Positions 1-11,213 of a DNA stretch of 64,000 bases are shown piece after piece; the first letter of the stretch is position 1, and every line of letters begins with the position of its first letter. The notes beneath the pieces were generated by a model that ran no database searches, had not been told where the DNA came from, and saw only the letters and a program-made list of their open reading frames with translations. The stretch is from the NCBI GenBank assembly GCA_951802425.1, contig OX637794.1, positions 4,340,001 through 4,404,000 of the forward strand, read 5' to 3'. A program made the position numbers and the translations under genes. This stretch comes from Clavaria fumosa (taxonomy: Eukaryota; Basidiomycota; Agaricomycetes; Agaricales; Clavariaceae).

Positions 1-1651
1 TGAGATTCGTATTATGAATTTTGACATTGATAGCGCCATCGACCACATAAAAAATCTACCAGATTTGTGAGCGATTCAGCAGAGGTGCCATCAAACTATG
101 ACTTACATAGGTATTGTCCTTCGTTGCCTTGCTGGGCTTCGTCACTTTTGGGGGAATGATGAGCTGCCCAGCAGCGATAAAGTCGGCATCCAAGAATATC
201 TTCTGGAAATACCAGTCGCCGTTGGCCGCAGCTTTCGGTGCGATCATCTTCGAAGTGAACGCAATCCCTGAGATATTGATCGTGAATGAAGACATGGAGT
301 AGACGATGACGTTCTTGAGACTCACGTCTCTCGACCTCATTTCGATCGACAAAATCAAGAACGAGGCCTTTCTCTGGGGTATGGTCGTCCCAACCTTCTT
401 CAGGGTTAATATGCGCCGGAAGTTCAACAGTGTGGCTCTTGCTCCGAGGGCGTGCATACCGCTTGCGTTTATGTTTTGCGCCGAGAGGCTCAACTGCGTC
501 TTTTGGGATGCGCACAATCTCCGTGATGTGAGGGACCAAGATCTTGTCTTCTGACTTTGGCCTTCCATACACGACCTTCTCTCTTCTCCACCACTCGAGA
601 GGAGCATATTTGTGCCGTCGACTCCGACGCACGCCTTCGGGGGTTGCTATGCGGAGAGTGAGTCATTGACTCAAAAAAGCGCAAATCGACGCACGCGAGC
701 GCTCCACCTCAACCTTTCTTTTGCCTCGAGATGCCGTGGGCTTTGCTCTTTGTGTCTGAGAGCGACCTCGCCCATCGTCATCATCATCACCGTCGTCGTC
801 GTCTTCGTCAGGTTGCTCCACCGCACTCAGCTCTTGCGCAATCTCATCCTCCACGCTTTGCTCTTCGTTCTCCGCCTCGGGAGTTTGAGCTCTTTGTTTC
901 CCTTTGTCCTTCATCCTGGGAAGCACTGGTGAGTTTTCCACACTTTTAGGCCCATCCGCACTTGATTCAGCTTGATTCGCCTGCGCGACGATGTGTTTTC
1001 GAAGAGAGGACGCAGGTGGCCCGGGACTATCAGGAGGGTCGTAGTTGTCGAAACCACCAATTTCATCAATGCCATTATCTTGTAGGGCGGCAAAAGATTC
1101 GTCCGCTGGGGCAGACGCAGTAATTGAGCCATTCACCAAAGAGCGCCGCTTCAAGCTATTTCGTTCGCGTGGAGTGGGGACTTTGTCGAAATCAACTTCG
1201 GAAGCGCGGGTAGAACGGCGAGAGGATTCGACGCGAGACAGGTTGTCTGGAGCCGATGGACGACGACCATTGGCAAAGCGGGTATAGGCAGGCCGTGGAG
1301 ACGCTGTGTTGCCCGTTGGACACCATTCAATCGGAGTAGAATAGTAGTTGACGTACAATCCGTTAATTCCATCGACATCTCTCCATCGACATCTTCTTCG
1401 TTGGTATTTGCCACTACGGGGCGGTGGCTACTCCTCCGTCTAACATTCTTTTTTGCACCGGGAGGGGGTCTCTTGTCGAGAAGCGAAACGACATCCTCAA
1501 AGTGCTCGAAACCGTCCGACTTGCGGTCGACTCGCTCGACCATCACGCCAGTCTTCTTGCCGACAACAAAGTCATCTCCACGATAGGGTACATGTGGTTT
1601 GTGTGCGACACGTCGTACTCCACCTCCTGCAATGCTCTTGCGCGCTGACAT
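1..1651 (-). CDS. CENP-C/Mif2 inner kinetochore protein (C-terminal end cut by window edge)
   Basis: Inner kinetochore protein that binds CENP-A nucleosomes and nucleates the rest of the kinetochore. Exons on the minus strand: 1651-1357, 1303-695, 646-326, 267-107, 55-1; all four introns have GT..AG ends and phases that fit. The N-terminus (about residues 15-45) has the Mif2 N-terminal motif (HVPYRGDD then GKKTG). An acidic, serine-rich linker follows. The CENP-C signature (RRSRRHKYAPLEWWRRE) lies near residues 303-320. The cupin dimerisation fold (GDWYFQKIF, then FIAAGQLIIPP, then DNTY) follows and runs off the window at position 1. The start is the first ATG in frame before the Mif2 motif; an upstream GTG was ignored. 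Identification is firm; exact splice sites are inferred. Confidence 0.9.
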
Positions 1652-1846
1652 GCCCGCGTTGGGATTCGCTTGAGAGGGCAGAAGCCAAGGTGTGGCTGTT
1701 GAACATGTTCCCACGGGTGTCGTGACCCATGTTCTCTCAGCTCAGCTACAGCTACAATACAGTAGTTCCGATTTCAAGACAAGACACGAAAGCAAAGCTC
1801 CATACGTGATACGTAAGGACACAGATTTTGTGATGCGGGTGAGAAT

Positions 1847-2638
1847 CTACGCAACTCTCTTGCCACGCGTACTTCGACCGTTTCTCCGGGCCCTGTGGCG
1901 ACTCGAACTCTGGCGGACCTCTGGCCGTGGATTGATGATGTGGCGAAGAAGAAACCTTAGCAGTCCTCCTGCGTATGCATTTTCTCGAGGGTAATAGTTC
2001 CCTGTCTCCTTCGTGTACTCGCTCAGCTCTTGTTCGGTGTCGAATGTATTCACGGCCTCGCCAGTCTCAGGGGCATTGACCAAATCAATGATATTCACGT
2101 ATATCTTCTCCACAACCTTTGGGCTCCGGTCAGCGCATAGTTCGAAGGTGGAATGTCCGATGTACGCACAGCCCGACATTCTTGGACTCGGTCCGGGATG
2201 GGATCAATCCCCAGAACGCCGCACAGAACCTGCCAGGAACTGATGTCCCCGAGGTCCGTGCCATAGATAGTGTTAAACTGCTGGGCGATGGCATTTCTGA
2301 GTGCGTCTCGGGCCTCCTCTCTGTCGTCGTCCTCCCAACAAAACTGATTGCACATTCGCCAAAACTCGCTCATCACCCCAGCAGATGGCTTGTACTCGAA
2401 TTCAGGATATTGGGCGAAGAACTCGGCGAGATAGTTTCCAAGGGTAGAACTCCGCGGTTGCTGCCAGTGATCAATTGCATGCTGGTCTTACTGATGGATT
2501 TAGGCGGCCTACCTTGCGCCGGGTGGAACGTGGAGTTCGACCAACACTTGCAATGTGAGCGTACTTGCACTCTGCACCGAATTTACATACACCCGACGCA
2601 GCAAATTGAAAGCATGGCTGGACACCGGTTCGCGGCAT
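1847..2638 (-). CDS. CCCH zinc-finger protein, conserved basidiomycete family
   Basis: Predicted 228-residue protein from three exons (2638-2513, 2460-2170, 2116-1847). Residues 9-28 form one C-x8-C-x5-C-x3-H finger (CFQFAASGVC, then C, then H), a fold that usually binds RNA. The rest has no finger. It resembles a compact C-terminal domain I associate with basidiomycete CCCH proteins (PEFEYKPSAGVMSEFWRMC, and later ENAYAGGLLRFLLRH). The start ATG directly precedes the finger. Introns are 52-53 nt with consensus ends. It lies about 200 bp upstream of the CENP-C start on the same strand. A biological role cannot be stated; RNA binding is inferred from the finger. Confidence 0.75.
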
Positions 2639-3065
2639 TAGAAGAAGCAATAGGGTGAGAGCCAGACTGCGCACCGGGCTACTTATTGTACAGCTGTTTT
2701 GAAGTGTTTGAGACATGTACCATAATGTACATTCAATGTCGCCTCGTGGTAGTCCGTTAAATACTAAATTAGGATACCCCATTCCTTTTCTCGGTTCACA
2801 TTTCGTGCCAGTCGCAAATCATACGACAACCCGCTCGCTGTTTGGCAAACCCCATTTTGTCATGCGACCATCGACACTGCGCAGGTGTATCGGAAAGAGG
2901 CGGAAAAGTGGTGAAAGAGCAGGACCTATGGCTACGAAATCACGCTCAAGGGCATCCACGAGTCTTTGAAATGAAAAGCTGGGTGCGAGCCTTGTCTCAT
3001 GCACATACTGTTGTTGTCGTTGACCGGTCGTTGACCAGGCGACCGCAACCGTGGACTACTGTAAG
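2639..3065. other. Intergenic region between divergent genes
   Basis: Probable shared promoter region between the minus-strand CCCH gene and the plus-strand orphan gene. Short open frames here show no recognisable protein. I see no repeat or RNA gene. Confidence 0.5.
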
Positions 3066-3705
3066 ATGTCATCACCTTCTAGTACAAGCCAAATACAGTA
3101 TGTGTCTCCACCCGCTTCTGTAACAAAAGTCTACCAACCACTGAAAGGTATCCCTACTTTCAATCCATTGCGGAAAGGTAAGTCGTTGTTCCTTTAACAC
3201 ACCGACTAATTTCAATGCACCAGATCTCGTCTCTCTCTCTCGCTGGTCAAGGGCCTTCCACAACTGCCTCGGAACACCCCGTGAAGTCCAGTACTCCCGA
3301 GCGCATTCACTCCAATGCCTGTCTTTTACGACTTGGAATAGATATGAAGGAGCAGGTGCCTCAACTGGGGTACCAAGGATGCCGTCAGCTGGAATCCAAC
3401 GCGAGAAAATATGTGTCGTGTTCGTATTACACATGCGTTATAATGTGTCGTATCTATTAACAGACAAAGGCACGATTCGCAAATTGAGTGATCCATCAGA
3501 CAAACATCCGACTCGCTGGCCTGTGCCCAGCCACCACCGCAAGCGGGGAGCAGAAGCAACGGGCCAAACGTCCTCGAGACCGTTCTCCCCGGAGGAATCG
3601 CGGCCATGTTCTCTGTCGAACGAGCGGATGTGGGTGTCATCGAATGGATTTGAAGGATGCGGCATGTGTAAACATGCGAGACTCGAGTTAGTTTCTATAG
3701 AATAG
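3066..3705 (+). CDS. Hypothetical protein, serine/proline-rich N-terminus
   Basis: Two-exon model (3066-3177, 3224-3705) giving about 197 residues. The intron starts gtaagt, contains a ctaat branch-like site and ends cag, so it looks genuine. The protein starts MSSPSSTSQIQYVSPPAS, continues through a basic, hydrophobic stretch (LVSLSRWSRAFHNCLGT), and ends in a basic, low-complexity tail rich in S, R and P. An additional in-frame intron of 51 nt (about 3412-3462) is possible. No domain is recognised, and no transmembrane segment or signal peptide is evident. It is transcribed divergently from the CCCH gene. It may be a lineage-specific gene; the distal half is less certain than the first exon. 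Confidence 0.45.
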
Positions 3706-4049
3706 ATCCTAGCTGAGTATGTTCTAAGGAAACCAGTCAACGCCGCAATCGAGGTTTATATGCTTTTGCGTCTATGGTCTGTGCGTGGGAATATAGTCAC
3801 GCGCCACAGACTCTTGCTCTAAACCCTACCCTAATATAGGGTTCTAAGATGCGTCTGTCCTGGACGATGTCTGGCAACGATTTATGGTCCCAGCCTCTGC
3901 ATAGACTTGGCTATGGCATCCTGCCCGCGACACGAGAAAGGATTCTCCTCCGCAGCTTGTCTGCTTCAGTGCTTGGCGCGCACCGCGTATTTTAGGGCTC
4001 ACGTGGGCGTTCTCATGAGTGCTGTAAACAAGTCTAAATATTCTACCAA
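3706..4049. other. Intergenic region upstream of MTU1-like gene
   Basis: About 340 bp with no supported gene. A small hairpin-like stretch near 3826-3845 (accctaatatagggt) resembles a telomere-like unit by chance only. Otherwise nothing notable. Confidence 0.4.
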
Positions 4050-5674
4050 ATGCTCTCCTCAATCATGGCAGCGGGAAAGCGTAGAATTCGGCTGTTGTCC
4101 TTCGCCAGAGAGTCTCAAAGGTACTTGAACAGCCTTGCGCCATCCAGGGGAGATCGTGGTGCGGACATATTTTGTTTCCACTTTGCTCCAGTTGTGAAAT
4201 TTCCAACAGTAATCGTTGCTATGTCTGGCGGGGTAGACTCTTCCGTGGCTGCCAAATTACTCACAGATCAGGTCAGAATCTCGGGGAGAAGCTACTTCCG
4301 TGTAAATATCCCTTCTCTGAAGGACTTTGATTTATCTGCAGTATATATGCGCAATTGGGACACGAGAGATGAATCTGCCTCCGATGTTGGTTGTGAATGG
4401 GAAAAGGACTGGGAAGACGTTCGGCACGTTTGTCGAATGCTTGATGTGCCGTGCAAACTGGTCACTCCATTTATTTTTAGTCACCCTATTGAGCTAACCC
4501 CCCGGACTGTAGGTTGATTTGAGCCGTGAATATTGGACGCGAGTCTTTGAGCGTTCACTGCGGACTTGGGATTCTGGTGAGACGCCAAACCCAGACGTGC
4601 TATGTAACAGGTCAGCTTCTTCGCGACTCGCGGAAGTGAAATATTCTAACACTATTCAGACATATCAAGTTCGACGCTCTCATGGAATGTTTGGACATTC
4701 ATCCTACCAACTCCAAGTCATGGCTTGCCACAGGTAGTTACCGCGCATAGTCTCCTTCATCTCATTTGTCTAAATTTTTTAGGTCACTACGCACAGAAGT
4801 CGTGGCAAGATGGTGATCCTCCTCGCCCCAAACTTCTTCGTGCATCAGACCGACGCAAAGATCAATCTTATTATCTTTCTGCCATCTCAGAGAGCAGTTT
4901 ATGCCGCACTATTTTTCCTATCGGCAAGCTCATGAAATCGCAAGTCCGCGAACTCGCCGCGCTGCACCGGTTACCAACAGCGTCGAGACCGGAAAGCATG
5001 GGGATTTGTTTCGTTGGAAAAAAGCGCAAGTTTGATGCTTTCCTTTGTACGGACCTGTGTTGGATCCCCCTGACTTAATTTAAAATCACGACGTCACCCC
5101 CCTTAGCACAGTATATCGAACCCAATCCTGGTCCGATCGTCGACCTCTCCGGCAAAGTTCTCGGTATTCACCAGGGACTGTGGACTTGTACAATTGGGCA
5201 GCGTGCAAGTCTCGGAGGCATGCCAGACAAGATGTTCGTATCCGACAAGGATCCGAAAACAAACCAGATTCTTGTCGTCCCTGGGACGTGAGTTCAGCTC
5301 ACTACTTTGCTGACATCGCCCAAATCAGACAATCTCTTCAGTAATCACGAAGCGCTGTATCGTCGCGGCGTGCGTTCTTCAGATTTCCGTTGGATGTGGC
5401 AGGATTCTCCGCCTTCGGGGTTAGACGGTCCGCAGGGTATTCAAGTGCGGACACAGTTCCGCCATGTTATGCCCGATATATCTTGCCATGTCCGAAGGTC
5501 AGTTTCAGCGGGCGCTGGCGTTTCACTTGAAACCTTATTCACTCGTGTAGAGAGAAAGGTGACATCTTGGTTACCTTTGAGGAACCCCAAAAGGCTGTCG
5601 CTCTAGGACAGGTCGTTGCTCTCTGGGAAGGTGATTGGTGCCTTGGGTCGGGTACTATTTACAGTACTTGTTAA
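4050..5674 (+). CDS. SLM3: Mitochondrial tRNA-specific 2-thiouridylase (MnmA/TRMU/SLM3 family)
   Basis: Transfers sulfur to U34 of mitochondrial tRNAs for Lys, Glu and Gln. Eight exons: 4050-4271, 4323-4460, 4513-4610, 4660-4733, 4783-5046, 5107-5287, 5342-5497, 5551-5674, coding about 418 residues. The PP-loop SGGVDSS lies near residues 59-65. The first catalytic cysteine is in TPNPDVLCN (about residue 151) and the second in SMGICFVG (about residue 253), as in E. coli MnmA C102 and C199. The tRNA-binding and C-terminal barrel regions are complete (LGIHQGLWTCTIGQR). The N-terminal 50 residues are basic and Ser-rich with few acids, fitting a mitochondrial presequence. All phases close. Weakest points are the exact start and the gtcaga donor of intron 1. 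Confidence 0.9.
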
Positions 5675-5790
5675 CAAGTAATCATTCATGTGGAGCAGTA
5701 CTCGATAGAAGCTCCATGATAGTGATTGGTCGCGTTTCAAGCAAGCGCCGCGCAAGCGTTCTCGGCCACAGGTCTAGCCATTCAAATGTA

Positions 5791-8700
5791 ATGACGGTAC
5801 AGCCTGAGCCCTCGCAGCCTTTTCTGCGCCGTCGTAGGTCCAACACCATGCATTCGAACATCAAGAATCCACCGGTTGTCAGTCCATTCAACGTCAATGA
5901 TCACCAACTACTCGGCACCTGGGTCCATGACGGGAAGGACTGCCCTATGGTCGTATTCAACCGGAACTGGTTACCAGGTGTCTCTGAGGGAGACTTACTC
6001 CGAGTATCACCTAAACGCACTAGCGAGGACGAGCCCCGTTCTTCCGGGTTCCTCTTTGTCGTCCCAAAGTCTGAATGCTGCCCGAAACCAAGTCTCCAAG
6101 TGCGTCTGCTACATTTGTGTCTCTCTGGAGCAACCTCCGAGCACTTTTCTTTCTTTAGCTCTCGATCCCGCACACGATTGCTGAAATTTTCGGCATCAAA
6201 AATAACGGCGAGGCCTTAGTGACCAAGGTGAGGCTATCGTATCACCCTCTTTCGCTTCGCTAATTCGGATAGGTTGAAAACAGCGAGGCCTGCGTGGACT
6301 TTGTGGAACTGATGTTCCAGGACCTATACATGGGCCGCACTACGATGCTGAAGCTGACCGAGACTCTTGTGGGTCAATGCATATACACTGGGCAGGTCGT
6401 CTCCTTTGTCGGTGCTGTCGCCGCAAAAATCTGTGCTATATCGGTTCGTGGCCAAAATGTAATGATCCTTCCTTCTGTCCCTCGTCCGAACGATTCTTGA
6501 CGGAGAATAGGTGGAATCTGGATACGTGACAACAGCCACTAAAACCATATTTCGCACTCTGTCCGCCAAGGTGACTATCTTCATCCAGGTTTGTCGCGAG
6601 TTGTGGGACTTTGCTGGTGATGGGGAGAGGTCTTACGAAAAAATCGTCCATTCATTCCTCCCAGCTCTGTGCGCCAAGTGGAGAGAAGCAGGAGCCAATC
6701 ACGTCGTCTCCATCATACTAATCTCCAGAGTCTATTACGACCAGAGTGAGATCGAGTACGCTGCAGGGCCTTTGCTTCGCGACGGGGACGGCCGCTGGTA
6801 CAAAGATTTTTTCAAGGTCATCGTCGACTTGGAAGTCATACACGAGTGGAATGGTTCCTTTTCCAGCTTGAAGAATTCGCTCTGGGATTTTCAAAGAGAC
6901 ATCTTGCTCGATCATCACTACCATCAGAACACCGTCAATTCCACCTCCCCGAGCCCTGAGCCAGTTCGATTAGTAGGCCGTATCTCGTATGCGCATGATG
7001 GTCCTATTCTCGAAGCTCTCAATCTCGGCTTGACTCCTACCGAGACACACTTCGTCGACCGATCCCTCTCAATTACTGGCGCATCAACAATCTTAATCAC
7101 TCCTGGTACGGGCTACTTCCGAGTTTCTAAGGCGCTGCTGCGCCTTACGACAACACGGATTCTTGATCAAGGGTTTGGCTTGGACCTAATCTCAGTTGCC
7201 AAAGCGCCGTTGCATCAGAGTCCGATCTTCAGCTTTCAATCGAGTGAGCCAGAGCTCGGAATGGATAGGGATGGCAAGACCACTGCACGCGACATAGACC
7301 CTTTGTGGGGAGGTCCTGATGAGACTGAAGATAATGTTCACGAGAAGACAACTTTTTGGTGGGACCCATTTTGGATTTCTGTGTCTTTTTGGGATCATCA
7401 GATTGATCTTCCGCTCCGACAAGACCGGTAAAATTCTTTCTCCCACTTGTGTGCTCTTACTCATCCGCGTACAGATTCCTTGCGCGGGCGAAGATGCATG
7501 AGATTGAGATGTTGGGTTTACTCGACCAAGATGTTTTATCTAGCATCGATGTTCCGTTATTACCAACACACTCCAGCCCCCTTTCACTTGCGTATGGTGG
7601 AGCAGGCCCATCACCACTGACTCCGCGCGAAGCGGACCAATTTGATAACGACATCTTCGCATTAAATTCGGAGGCTGATACGTCAAGCCGCAAGCAGTCT
7701 GGAAGTGGAACGCTCATCGCATCCTCATACCGCTCGACTGCCGACCGGCGATCCGCTACATCGTTTGGAACCCATACGGCTTCATCAAGGACACAGAAGC
7801 CTCTTTCGATTCAGGGAAGATCTCAGCCTATCATCATGGATCTTCCCAATGAAGAACCTACGTATAGCGCTCTAACCACGATGCGTGGCAGTACTTCACC
7901 GTCTCAGACCTCGATACTCTCTATGCAGTCCAATTGCACAACATCAAAGGCGGTGCTAAATTCCCGACGAACCACACGGGACAACGGCGCGCCTCGCTCC
8001 TTCGCATCGAGGTTTGCTCCCACTTGGATATTGAATTCATTTAGGGGTGTACCCAGCATACCTCAAACGTCACCTGTTGCCGCGACCTCATGTTGCACCC
8101 CTTCGTCCACCCCTAACGCGACTCCCAGGGTCACACCAAGCCGGCTGCCCACAGCCGCTGTATCTGCTGCTGTTCCTCTCCGATCAGGATCTAGTCCTGA
8201 TTTGAATACAGAGTGTTCGAATCATACCTCGGGCCTCAACAACACATGGCAACCTTCCCCTGATGAAGGAAAGCGATTGTCCTCGCCTTTAGCCACACCA
8301 CCTCACGACGGATATTCACGATCCAATCGCCGTTCTGCAACATGGGACTCTCTCATGTTTGCGCCCACTTCAGGTTCGAAAACAAATCCATCGCGGCCGG
8401 CGGGGTCCTCAGCGTTTACATTATCTGGTCATTGGCGTCACTTATTCCCAATGCCCGATTTCAAATACTCAATCAAGTGGAAGTCTATTATTGCTCCTGC
8501 CTGTTTCCCCCTCACCGTAGAGCAATTCCCAACCGCCTCTGAGCTGGAATCATCGTATAACGTCACTTCGTATGACTTTGTTATTCACCCTCCTGAGATG
8601 CGCTCTTTCCTCGTTCTTCCACCCAACGTGAAAGGAGATAAGGATGAAATCCGGGATGCGTGGGCGCTCACTGTAATGCGTGGTATGGTGGCCGTCAGGC

Positions 8701-10701
8701 TAGCGCAGAATTTCCAACTGGTCGTGCGCCCACAGAAGCTCGCCCACCATCGCCAGGATCACACTGACACTCATCGCTCAAAATCATTCATGCTCGACGA
8801 CGATAAGGTTTCTAAACCAGCTGGAGTTGCGGATATCCTCAAGTCAACGGATGAGGCAATATATCTATGCATGCCTAACGAGATCCACCGCATCTCTTAC
8901 AACGGAGAGGCCGTGCAAGTCAAGCGATATTCCCGGAGAATGCCGAAGCCTCGGCCTATCAAGTACCAATGCCTTCTCTGGCCCAAGTTTGGCGCAGGTT
9001 ATACTGAACTTCAGACATCATTCAATCTCCCTGGTCTCCTGACCTATGGCTGGAATCGGTCAGTCATTTTCGCCACTGAACGAACAAAATCTGAAGGCAT
9101 AATAATGATTCAGTTTGGATATGCTCGTGGCTGGATACGAGCAGCAATTTAGCGAGTCACTTCGTTATTGGAGGACTCGCTTTGTGGTCATACCTACTGC
9201 TGAACGTCCGCAAGATAATTTCGGTTCCTGCGGCGAAGCTCTCAGCGATGAGGAAATTCGAATACACGGTATCGACAAACTGGCTGAGCTATTTACCAGG
9301 TTGCGATGGGTTTCACCACATGAAGATCCTCTTCCTCCTGTCCGTTTTCTTCATACCACCCTGTCACCTGCGGCTTCCGTCCTCGACGATACACTCTTAA
9401 CTCAGCTCGACGAATTACATTTCGTCGGTCGTCTTCATAAGAAAATAAAAAGCGATCGGGAAATCGGTGTGATGTCTCTGGCGAGTATCGCAAAAGCGAT
9501 GCGAGAGGAGGACGGCGTTTCCATCAAGCTGCACATGTGGCACAAGAGGGAGTATCCGGACTCGTTCCTCGGATATGACCTTGTCAACTGGTTGGTCAGA
9601 GAGTTTCGCGATGTTTCCAGCCGGAGTCAAGCAACAGAGTTGGGTGCTCGGTTTTTGGAGCAAGGGCTATTCGACCATTGTCGAGGGGCGCATGGTTTCA
9701 TGGACGGGTACGATATCATTTCTACCATCCGAGGACCTCCTCTCATCACTTTGCTCAAAGCCATTACTTCTATCACTTGAAAGGGGAGTATGCTGTTCCA
9801 GCAACACCTCGAAGTTGGTTTAGGTCACGACCGGCGCTTGAGGAAGTCAACGGCCGCAATCTGTCATCTGTAGGGAAGAATCCTAGTCCTAGGAGAAACA
9901 AAAGCCGGCTTATCCTTAGTCAAAGTATGGTGCTTGACCTGGATCCCAACAAGGTAGGTGTTGCTTTGTAGAACTGCCTGCCTTCTCTGAATTAGAACTT
10001 CACAGCGAAGTGATCTTGCCGAGACTGTGATTTTGCATCATGACATCATCCATAATCCCTCCCATGTCTTCCACTTTGAACTTCAGTGGCTTGGCACAAC
10101 GGCGCGAATTATTGAAGAACAGATCCGTTTATGGAGTGGGCGCCTCGAACGCTACGGCTTAAAGCTTGTGGAGGCCTATGTTACGCAGATCTGCGACATC
10201 CAGGAGCGGAATAATTTTCAGTCATGTTTTCCGATTCCACTTCGTGTTGTCCCTCCCCTCATTCCCAGTCTCGTTGAGAAGTCTGACTACGGCATATTGA
10301 ACAAGTACTACTTCGAGTATGCGATCTTGCGCAAGTTCGGCTTCGTGCTTGATACCGAGGCTTTAGATTTGTATCCGCCGCAGGTTGACGTGCACTACTC
10401 ATACCGACGTTCGCCTTGCACCCATACTCAATTTGTGCACTCGTCCGGCACTGCCTTTGTTCAAGTCCTGGGCGGCAAGCGGGGATTCTTGGTTCTCTCG
10501 AATAGACTGATGAGTAGTGGAAGGATGGCCTCCAGCTCGAGAAGCAGGAACCAACAGTCACCAACCGAAATAGCTCGAGAGATCACCACTGCACTATCGC
10601 GATTTTGCCAGAACGAGGGCGCTTTGAAAGCATTCTACCGCGAGGAGTTAGAGGTTTTAGAAGCCACCTCAGTCGAGGAGCCGCCTCCTCTGAGTATTTA
10701 G
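5791..10701 (+). CDS. IML1: Iml1/DEPDC5, GATOR1 (SEACIT) subunit
   Basis: Subunit of the GATOR1/SEACIT complex that restrains TORC1 at the vacuole when amino acids are scarce. Eight exons: 5791-6099, 6159-6227, 6273-6458, 6511-7427, 7475-9058, 9114-9707, 9761-9953, 10006-10701, giving about 1515 residues, a normal length for the family. The N-terminal IML1 region holds DLYMGRTTMLKL and FIQVCRELWDFAGDG. A long Ser/Pro-rich linker follows (about residues 560-850). A DEP domain lies near residues 1150-1220 (SIKLHMWHKREYPDSFLGYDLVNWL). The conserved C-terminal domain ends with KYYFEYAILRKFGFVLD and a short acidic tail. The ATG at 5791 was chosen as the first in-frame methionine; another at 5848 is possible. 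Nothing looks broken. Confidence 0.92.
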
Positions 10702-11213
10702 GGTGAGTAAGTTCCATCTTGTTTTCCAAGCTCCGTACTCAAGCTGCATTCTTCAAGCGCGATACTTTCGTGTCGGGTTACACCGAGTTTCCCATGAACA
10801 TACCTTCAATATTGAAGACGGGACAGATGTCGTGTCCTAGACATGCCTTACACGGGCTCGCAATCTAGTCAACAATGTTGGAGCCTCATGTAAACCCTGG
10901 TTTCAGCCGTGTAGGCGCTATTTTAAGGGGGGGAAGACGGGCAAGAATAGAAATGCGAACTGGGGGCGCCATCGAAAGATGTCTTGTTTCGCTCCAATTT
11001 GCTTTCGCTGACGAGTACTCGTTAGGATGATTACCTTCCACAGTCGCCTAATGCCCAGTGGCAATTCTAAACGTCAGCCACATATCGAATTTCGTTCGCA
11101 GGTCGTGTATTCCTGTACAGTACATTATGTGTGTCTAACAACCGCTCTGAAGCACCCGTGATGAAAGGCCATATTCGATCTCAATGCCCATATATAATGA
11201 ACGACATGCAAAA
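10702..11213. other. Intergenic region between convergent genes
   Basis: The 3' ends of IML1 and the DUF3433 gene face each other here. A few short G or C runs are present (for example near 10925). I see no supported gene, RNA or repeat. Confidence 0.5.

Noticed and set aside
3811..3850. Telomere-like ccctaa/tagggt unit
   Set aside because: Only one or two imperfect units; no array. Chance match.
4118..4188. Candidate first intron in the MTU1-like gene (gtactt..ctccag)
   Set aside because: Its length is not compatible with phase, while the unspliced frame is open from the ATG to the PP-loop.
10920..10940. G-run near 10925 as a G-quadruplex
   Set aside because: Only one long run; four runs are not present.
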